22,520 bases of DNA from a bacterium (lineage in GTDB: Bacteria; Verrucomicrobiota; Kiritimatiellia; UBA8416), in NCBI GenBank assembly GCA_020048935.1, contig JAIFLS010000050.1, forward strand, positions 1 through 22,520. The letters run 5' to 3'. Below, piece by piece: positions 14,083 through 21,000 of the stretch. The translations under genes were made by a program, and so were the position numbers. Below the pieces are notes generated by a model. It worked only from the letters and a program-made list of their open reading frames with translations, searched no databases and was not told where the DNA came from. Numbering within the stretch: position 1 is the first letter of the stretch; each line of letters begins with the position of its first letter.

Positions 14083-14149
14083 GCCACAAAAGGCACAAAA
14101 ATCACAAAAGAAGTGCAGTATGTTTTGTGGCTTTTGTGCATTTTGTGGC
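14083..14149. repeat. Imperfect long inverted repeat of CACAAAA/TTTTGTG units
   Basis: The left arm (14083-14110) contains three spaced CACAAAA units (GCCACAAAAGGCACAAAA then ATCACAAAAG). The right arm (about 14122-14149) contains the complementary TTTTGTG units and ends TTTTGTGGC. The arms match over about 27 bases with a few mismatches around a 12-base loop. As RNA it would form a long AU-rich hairpin between araB and araA. Similar units are, to my recollection, dispersed between genes in many PVC and other genomes. Small open frames here (such as one containing ATKGTKITKE) are by-products of the repeat. Confidence 0.75.
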
Positions 14150-14180
14150 AATCAATTGCAGTGTTTTGGTGTATTGATGG

Positions 14181-14214
14181 TTTCTGTGTATTCTGCGTAT
14201 TCCGTAGTTAAAAA
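14181..14214 (+). repeat. Degenerate tandem TTCTGTGTA-type repeat
   Basis: TTCTGTGTA, TTCTGCGTA and TTCCGTAGT follow one another with a period of nine bases, then TAAAAA. The pattern resembles the dispersed CTCTGTG-TTCTCTG-GGTTAAAAA family seen between genes in diverse bacteria. It lies 30 bases after the long inverted repeat and 62 before araA. Confidence 0.6.
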
Positions 14215-14275
14215 ATGATGTTGCACGGTTGAAGTTAGTGTTAGGCCAGCCACCCGGAAAAAAGGAAAGTACGAT

Positions 14276-15727
14276 ATGTCACAACAGAAGGAACTTTGGT
14301 TTGTAACCGGCAGCCAGCATCTCTACGGGCCGAAAACCCTTGGACAGGTCGCGTCCGATTCCAAGGCGATCGCGGCGGCGCTCAGCACCGACCCCGCGAT
14401 CCCGGCCACCGTCGTCTGGAAGCCGACAGTCAAGACGCCGGATGAGGTCTATGTACTCTGCCGCGATGCCAATGCCGACGAAAACTGCATCGGCCTGATT
14501 ACCTGGATGCACACCTTCAGCCCGGCCAAGATGTGGATCGCGGGCCTGACCGTACTGAAGAAACCCTTCGTGCACCTGCATACGCAATTCGGTCGCGACA
14601 TCCCCTGGAGCGAGATCGATATGGATTTCATGAACCTGAACCAGTCGGCGCATGGCGACCGCGAGTTCGGCTTCATCTGCACACGCCTGCGCAAGCAGCG
14701 CACGGTCATCACGGGCCACTGGCAGGAGCCGGACGTGCGTGCCGAGCTGGGCGACTGGACACGCGCCGCACTCGGCTGGCATGCCTCGCAGCATCTCAAG
14801 ATCGCCCGTTTCGGTGACAACATGCGCGAAGTAGCGGTGACCGAAGGCGACAAGGTCGAGGCGCAGATCCGTTTCGGTTACGCGGTCAACGGCTACGGCA
14901 TGGGCGAACTGGCCGCCTATGTGAACGACGTAACCGAGGCGAAGATCACGGCACTGGTGGCGGAATACGCCGCGTGCTACGCGATCAGCGGCGGCGATGC
15001 CGCCTGCGCGAGCATACGCGAACAGGCCCGTATCGAGATCGGCATGCGCGCCTTCCTCGAACAGGGCGGATTCGGTGCGTTCACCACCACCTTCGAGGAC
15101 CTGCACGGTTTCCGGCAGCTTCCGGGCTTGGCCGTGCAGCGTCTGATGGCCGACGGTTACGGGTTCGGTGCCGAGGGCGACTGGAAGACTGCCGCCATGG
15201 TGCATATCATGAAAGTGATGGGGCATGGGCTGGAGGGCGGTACATCCTTCATGGAGGATTATACCTATCACCTCGATCCCGCCGGTATGCGCGTTCTCGG
15301 CTCGCACATGCTGGAGGTCTGCCCGTCGATCGCCGCAGCCAAGCCCCGGCTTGAAGTGCATCCGCTGGGCATCGGTGGCAAGGAGGCTCCCGCCCGGCTG
15401 GTATTCAACGTTCCGGCGGGCCCGGCCATCAACGTCTCGCCGATCGATCTGGGCGACCGGTTCCGCATGATCGTCAACGAGGTCGAGACCGTCGTGCCGC
15501 CGCACGACCTGCCGAACCTGCCGGTGGCGCGGGCGCTCTGGATCCCGCAGCCGAACCTGAAAGTCGCGGCCACGGCATGGATCCTGGCCGGCGGAGCGCA
15601 TCACACAGCCTACTCCAGCCAGTTGAAAACCGCGCACATCGAGATCTTCTGCGAGATGGCGGACGTCGAACTGGTCGTGATCGACGCCCGGACCGAACTG
15701 CGCCGATTCAAGCAGGCGCTTGAATAG
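14276..15727 (+). CDS. araA: L-arabinose isomerase
   Basis: AraA converts L-arabinose to L-ribulose in the cytoplasm using Mn2+. The 483-residue product (E. coli 500) begins ELWFVTGSQHLYGP, the family signature. The metal ligands are E300 (GAEGDWK), E327 (FMEDYTYH), H344 (GSHMLEVCPS) and the GGAHHT pair (442-443), a constant offset from E. coli E306, E333, H350 and H450. The ATG follows a GGAAAG site. It is complete, with no missing active-site residue. The stop codon TAG overlaps the GTG of the next gene by one base. araD, which would complete the pathway, is not in the window. Confidence 0.98.
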   Translation: MSQQKELWFVTGSQHLYGPKTLGQVASDSKAIAAALSTDPAIPATVVWKPTVKTPDEVYVLCRDANADENCIGLITWMHTFSPAKMWIAGLTVLKKPFVHLHTQFGRDIPWSEIDMDFMNLNQSAHGDREFGFICTRLRKQRTVITGHWQEPDVRAELGDWTRAALGWHASQHLKIARFGDNMREVAVTEGDKVEAQIRFGYAVNGYGMGELAAYVNDVTEAKITALVAEYAACYAISGGDAACASIREQARIEIGMRAFLEQGGFGAFTTTFEDLHGFRQLPGLAVQRLMADGYGFGAEGDWKTAAMVHIMKVMGHGLEGGTSFMEDYTYHLDPAGMRVLGSHMLEVCPSIAAAKPRLEVHPLGIGGKEAPARLVFNVPAGPAINVSPIDLGDRFRMIVNEVETVVPPHDLPNLPVARALWIPQPNLKVAATAWILAGGAHHTAYSSQLKTAHIEIFCEMADVELVVIDARTELRRFKQALE

Positions 15728-16845
15728 TGCCTTGCAACATGCCTGTTCTACTGAAAAACCTAACGGCGGATGGCCTGCATGCGGCACTGGCCACGGCGGG
15801 GGTGTCGCTGCGGCTGGCACGCAGACTGCAGGCGGCGGCCGTGCGGCGGGACGAGATTCCCGGGCAGTTGCCAGAGGTTTCGCCGAAGCTGCTGGCGCGT
15901 GTGCGGGAGGAATGCCGCCTGCCGCGGTTGACGCTGCTGGACAAGCAGGTCTCGCCCCTGGACGGCTTTGCCAAGTACCTCTTCCAGGGTGACGGCAAAG
16001 CGCCGTTCGAGTCGGTCCGGATTCCCCTGTTGCACCGCCCCGGCGACGAGAAATACGTGGTCTGCGTCAGCTCGCAGGTGGGCTGCGCCATGGGCTGCGC
16101 TTTTTGCGCGACGGGGCGGCTGGGGTTCGTGCGCCACCTCTCGGCGTGGGAAATGGTGGACCAGGTGATCCGCATCCGCGCCGACTCGGCGCATCCGGTG
16201 CGCGGGGTCGTGTTCATGGGCATGGGCGAACCGATGCTCAATTATGACGAGGTGGTCCGCGCGGCGCGTATCCTGAGCGAACCCTGCGGGATGGCGCTGC
16301 CGGCCAAGGCGATCAGCATCTCGACGGTGGGGATTGTACCGGGCATCCGGCGCTTCACGGCCGACAAGCTGCCTTTCCGCCTGGTTGTCTCGCTGGTCAG
16401 CGCCGACCCGGAGCGGCGGAGTAGCGTGCTGCCGGCGGAGCAGGCCTGGCCACTGCCGGAACTGATGCAGGCCATCCGCGACTATCACCAGGCGTCGGGC
16501 CAGAGGGTGACGCTGGCGTGGACAATGATCGCGGGGTTCAACGTGCGGGAGGAAGATGCAGTACAGCTGGCGGCGCTCCTGCACGATCTGCCGGTCACGC
16601 TGGACCTGATCGACGTGAATGACCCGACGGGCCTGTTCCATCCGCCTTCGCCGGGGGAACTGAATGCATTCCGCGATGCCCTGCGCCGCCATCTGGGAAT
16701 GCCGGTCAACCGCCGTTACAGCGGCGGCCAGGACATTCACGCCGCCTGCGGCATGCTTGCCGCCAGGCGGTATGACGGCATCAGGCTTGGACGACAGAAC
16801 AACGCCTCGCAGAAACGGCTTGCCTTGAGCACCGTATCGCGGTAG
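15727..16845 (+). CDS. RlmN/Cfr-family radical SAM methyltransferase, divergent
   Basis: The family methylates adenine (RlmN: C2 of A2503 in 23S rRNA and A37 in some tRNAs; Cfr: C8). The 372-residue product has the cluster motif C-x3-C-x2-C (C120, C124, C127) and the two extra catalytic cysteines, C113 (VCVSSQVGC) and C341 (DIHAACG). It also has the SAM-site motif GMGEP (165-169). It departs from classical RlmN after residue 220: SLVSAD replaces the usual SLHAPN-type segment, WTMIAGFN replaces the YVML-type segment, and YSGGQDIHAACGML replaces the RGDDIDAACGQL type. It may therefore be a separate paralogue group. The start is GTG 15727, overlapping the araA stop; ATG 15739 is an alternative. 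Neither has a clear ribosome-binding site. A rescue of Cfr-type resistance should not be assumed. Confidence 0.88.
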   Translation: MPCNMPVLLKNLTADGLHAALATAGVSLRLARRLQAAAVRRDEIPGQLPEVSPKLLARVREECRLPRLTLLDKQVSPLDGFAKYLFQGDGKAPFESVRIPLLHRPGDEKYVVCVSSQVGCAMGCAFCATGRLGFVRHLSAWEMVDQVIRIRADSAHPVRGVVFMGMGEPMLNYDEVVRAARILSEPCGMALPAKAISISTVGIVPGIRRFTADKLPFRLVVSLVSADPERRSSVLPAEQAWPLPELMQAIRDYHQASGQRVTLAWTMIAGFNVREEDAVQLAALLHDLPVTLDLIDVNDPTGLFHPPSPGELNAFRDALRRHLGMPVNRRYSGGQDIHAACGMLAARRYDGIRLGRQNNASQKRLALSTVSR

Positions 16846-16854
16846 AAATATGCT
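16825..16854 (+). promoter_or_regulatory. Weak promoter candidate for the desaturase gene
   Basis: TTGAGC (16825-16830) and TATGCT (16849-16854) are separated by 18 bases, with four of six matches each. The -35 is inside the end of the preceding gene. The desaturase could equally be read through from araA and the radical SAM gene. Confidence 0.25.
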
Positions 16855-16904
16855 TATTGTGAAAGCACGAATTGCCGATTTCACTACACACGTGGAGGGT
16901 TGCG

Positions 16905-17942
16905 ATGCCAGACATCAAGAGCAGCAGTGAACATATTGACATCGACTGGTACCGGGTCCCATTGGATAAGCAAGTCCTGCAGGACCTGAACCGGCGCAGC
17001 GACCTGAAGGGGCTTGCCCAGTCGGTCGGGTTTCTCGCCCTGCTGGCCCTGACCGGATTCCTTGTCCTCTACAGCGCGGGGCGGGGAATATGGAGCTGGG
17101 TCCTTGTGCCTTTGTTTCTCATCGTGCACGGCTCCTTCTTTAACTTCCTGCTGAACGGTTTTCATGAGCTATGTCATGGAACGGTATTCGCCACCCGCTG
17201 GCTCAATGATTTCTTCCTGAAAATCTACAGTTTGCTCGGCTGGTATAGCTATGTCAGCTTCCAGCAAAGCCATCGCCGCCATCATCGCTACACCCTGCAT
17301 CCCCCCTTCGATTCGGAGGTTGTCCTGCCGATCAAGCACTCCATCAAGGGCTTCTGCAAATTCGCTATCATCAACGTGCGATTCCGATTCAATTTCCGCG
17401 GTTTTTACAGGCACGCAAGGGGGATCATTCTCGACCCGTGGCAGCAGAAACTGTTCCCGGAATCCAAGCCCGAACTCCGGCATCAGCTTATCGGCTGGGC
17501 CCGGTTGACCCTACTCGTACACGGCATGATCATCATCGCATCCATCCTGCTGGGGATCCTTGTGCATCCCCGGTGGCTGCTGCTACCGCTCGTCACAACC
17601 TTTGCACGTGCATTCGGGCAAGGCTTGAATTTTCTCCTGAACGAGACGCAGCACGTGGGGTTGAGCGATAACGTGCCGGACTTCAGGCTCTGTGCCCGGT
17701 CGATCCGTGTAAACCCCTTTTTCGGGTTCATATACTGGCAGATGCAGTATCATATCGAGCATCACATGTATGCGGCCGTGCCGTTCTATAATCTTCCCCG
17801 GCTTAACCGTCTGATCAGGCAGCAGCTCCCGGAACCACCGAATGGCGTGATAGCCACCTGGCGGAAAATCGGGTGGATTCTCGCCAGACAGAAAGAGGAT
17901 CCCGCCTACACCTACAAGCCATCCTTGCCAACAACGGTCTGA
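16905..17942 (+). CDS. Membrane fatty-acid desaturase-type di-iron protein
   Basis: This integral membrane di-iron oxidase family inserts double bonds or hydroxyl groups into acyl chains or related lipids. The 345-residue product has the histidine boxes H87-ELC-H91, H123-RR-H126-H127 and H283-IE-H286-H287, plus an extra ligand H250 in NETQH. It has hydrophobic membrane segments at about 41-57, 64-86 and 203-235. All expected iron ligands are present. ATG 16905 is chosen because GGAGGG lies six bases before it; an upstream TTG (16872) has none. No acyl-carrier, electron-transfer or lipid gene is next to it, so substrate and regioselectivity cannot be told. Carotenoid or sphingolipid hydroxylation are alternatives within the superfamily. 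Confidence 0.9.
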   Translation: MPDIKSSSEHIDIDWYRVPLDKQVLQDLNRRSDLKGLAQSVGFLALLALTGFLVLYSAGRGIWSWVLVPLFLIVHGSFFNFLLNGFHELCHGTVFATRWLNDFFLKIYSLLGWYSYVSFQQSHRRHHRYTLHPPFDSEVVLPIKHSIKGFCKFAIINVRFRFNFRGFYRHARGIILDPWQQKLFPESKPELRHQLIGWARLTLLVHGMIIIASILLGILVHPRWLLLPLVTTFARAFGQGLNFLLNETQHVGLSDNVPDFRLCARSIRVNPFFGFIYWQMQYHIEHHMYAAVPFYNLPRLNRLIRQQLPEPPNGVIATWRKIGWILARQKEDPAYTYKPSLPTTV

Positions 17943-17965
17943 TAACGCCAAGTCACTGCATATTC

Positions 17966-17994
17966 TTGACTTCATCGGGGAGGTGACGCATAGT
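17966..17994 (+). promoter_or_regulatory. Candidate promoter for the GYF_2/coiled-coil gene
   Basis: TTGACT (17966-17971) and CATAGT (17989-17994) have a 17-base spacer, with five and four matches to consensus. It lies about 78 bases before the ATG of the giant coiled-coil gene and after the desaturase stop, so this gene probably has its own promoter. Confidence 0.45.
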
Positions 17995-18071
17995 CTGGTG
18001 TTCAGCAAACGAGGACCCCGGACAGTGGCGTAAATCAGCTTTTACACGCCTTGAAATGAAGCGAGGATTGC

Positions 18072-21000
18072 ATGATGAACAATCGAAAAACAACCGGCGA
18101 GCCGTCTATCGGCCAGAGGCAATGGTTTCTCAAAATCGAGGAAGGACAGGTTTTCGGGCCGACTGATGTGCCCACCCTGCTCGGCTGGGCCCGCCAGGGA
18201 CGCGTCGCGCCCGGGCATCAGGTGTCCGAGGACAGGAAAGCCTGGATCCATGCCGAGCGCATTCCCGAGCTTGAAATGATATGGATGGTCGAGCTGGCAG
18301 ACGGCTCGTTCTACGGACCGCTGAACATCCACGCCATTTCCGATCTCGTGCAGGATGGCACCGTGGCTGCCGATGCGGCCATGATCAACCAGCTGACGAA
18401 CGAGAAGTCGTCGGTCGCCGAACGCGAGCAGATCATCAACTCCCCCGCCCTGATCGATGCCGACATGGCCGTGGCGCCGGTCGTCGCCAAGGCCGCATCC
18501 GCCCCCGCCACCGGGGCGGCGGCAGTCATCGCGGACCCCGAGGCTGGCAAGCGGCAAGCCGCCCTGGAGCAGGAGCTGGCCCGACTGCGCGCGGAGGCCG
18601 ATGAGCTGCGCGAGCAGATGAAGGATGAGCAGCAGGCGGCCGAACGGGTCAAGAAGCAGAGTGCCGCCGCCGAGGAAGCGCTACAGAAGCAGATCGGCAC
18701 GCTGGAGTCGGACAAGCAGCGCATCGCCGCCAGCCTCGAGAAGGCGGAGAATGAATTGAAAAAGGCCAGTCTCTCGCCTAACGGAAAGGCGGACGGGGCG
18801 AAATCGGGGCCGAAGAAGAAGGACGGGGCCGAGCTGGAAGCCAGCCTGCAGAAGGAGAAGCAGGATCAGGATCTTAAACGGAATATAGAAGTACTGAAAG
18901 CCGAGGCCGAAGCCGTCACTGCCAAACTGAGGCAGACCGAGGAGCATCTCAAGGAGCTTACGCGCACCAATGCCACACTGCGCCAGGATGCCGACAAGCG
19001 CGAGGCGGAACTGAAGACACAGATCAGTACGCTCAAGACAGAGACCGAGTCTTCAGCCAGGCAGCTCGCCGAGGCCGAGAAAAGCCTGACTAGGGAGAAA
19101 GCCGAGCGCGAGGCGATCGCCCGCAAGGCGGGTGAGACGGTAGCGCAGCTCAACGGCAAGGTCGACAGCCTGCAGCAGTCGGCCAAGGCAGCCGATTCGA
19201 AGCTGAACGCGGCAGAGAAACAGCTTCGTCAGCTAAGTGATGGCCATGCGGCACTAGTCAAGGAGAAGGCGAACCTGGAGAAGCAACAGCACGAGCGCAT
19301 TACACAGCTTCGCAAGCAAGCGGAACAAACAGCCGGGAATCTCAAGTCAACACAACAGGCACTTGACGACGAGCGCAAACGGTTGGACATCGCCAAAAGC
19401 GAAACCAGCGAGAAAGAGAACCTGCTGAACCAGAAGCTCATCGCCCTTCAGTCAGCCGCAAATATCAACGCGAAGGAACTGGAAACGGCGCAACAAAGCC
19501 TGACCACCCTCTCGAACGAGAAACAGCAACTTGAAAAACAGAACGAGACGCAGTGTGCACAGCTGACCGCCCAGATCGAGAGCTTGCGCCAATCCGCCGA
19601 GGAAACCGCCGTCAACCTGGCAGCCGCCCGGCAGGAGCTTGAACAGGAACGTACGCAACACGATGATACACGCAAATCGGCAGAACAGCGACTGACGCAA
19701 TCCGCCAGCCGCATAGCGGCACTCCAGGAAGAACAGCAGTCAGCAACCCGCCGCCTGGCAAACGCCGAGAAGCAACTGAGCGAAATGGCGGCAACGCATG
19801 CCGCCTTGCAGGAAGAAAGCAATGCACGCGAAGCTCAATTGAAGGCGGAATCGGAAGCGGTTTCCGTCAGACTCAGAGAGACAGAGTCGCAGATCAGGGA
19901 ACTTTCGCGGACCAACGCCACCCTACGGCAGGACGCTGGCCAGCGCGAACAGGAACTAATGGCACAGATCAGTGCTCTCAAGGTCGAGGCGGACTCATCT
20001 GTACAGCGGCTGGGGGAAGCTGGCAAACGATTGGACATGGAGAAAGCCGAGCGTGAAAAACTCGCCCGCCATGCGGCCGAGACGGAAGCCCAGCTCAATC
20101 AGAAAATTGACAATCTGCAGCAAAAGGCGAAAGCGGCAGAGCTCCGGCTGAACGAGGCGGAAACCCAGCAGCAAGCACTCCGCGAGGGCAATGCGGCACT
20201 CGTCAAGGAAAAGTCCAGCCTGGAGCAGGACCTGCAGCAGCGCATCACGAAACTATTCCAGCAGGCGGAGCAAACCGCAGGCGAACTGGAAATCACACGG
20301 CAGGCGCTCGTGACCGAGCGGCAGCGGCTGGACATCGCCAAAAGTGAAACCAGTGAAAAAGAGAACCAGCTGAACCTGAATCTGACAAAGCTTCAAGCGG
20401 CGGCAAACAAGACCGCCGGGGAGCTACAGTCAGCGAAGGAGAGCCTTACTTCGCTTTCGCATGAGAAACGGAAACTGGAAGAGCAGAACGAACAGCAATA
20501 CGCGGAATGGGCACAACAGATTGAATCGCTGAGAATGTCGGCAGAGGAGGACGCGGCCCGCCTGAGCGCTGCCGAAAAGCAACTTCTTGATATGGCCGCC
20601 ACACAAACGGTGCTCCAGGAACAGAGCAAAAAACGCGAAACGCAATTGATCGAGGAAATCGGCGAGTTGCAGAACGCGACTGCGGCCACCAAACATATGC
20701 TTGAGAGCGCCGAGCAAGCCCTGCAGGATGAAAAAGGACGCCACGACGATACACGGGCCGAGGCCCGCAGGATGGAGACCGCGCTGAACCAGCGCGTGAG
20801 CGAGCTACAGAGGGCGGCGGAATCGGCAGCCGCGCAGCTTCAGGAGGCGGAACAGCAGCTTGGCGCCCTGCAAGGCGATCACAAGGCGCTGCGCCAAGAC
20901 AGCGAGAACCGCGAAGGCGAATTGAGGCGGCAGATCGAAGCCCTGCAGGGTGAGTCCGCCAGGCGAGCGGCGGAACTTCATCAGGCCAGGACCAGCCTGG

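Noticed and set aside
14083..14149. Insertion-sequence remnant or miniature transposon
   Set aside because: The inverted arms are A/T unit repeats rather than terminal inverted repeats; there is no target duplication or transposase fragment.
14029..14211. Small gene between araB and araA
   Set aside because: The frame translates the dispersed CACAAAA repeat (peptide with TKGTKITKE) and lacks a ribosome-binding site; the same holds for the opposite-strand frame at 13941-14141.
14279..15820. A 513-codon minus-strand frame across araA
   Set aside because: araA is certain from its metal ligands and length; the antisense frame is a by-product of high GC third positions.
15727..16845. Cfr antibiotic-resistance gene
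   Set aside because: The family motifs are shared by RlmN, Cfr and other relatives; nothing here shows C8 methylation or a mobile context.
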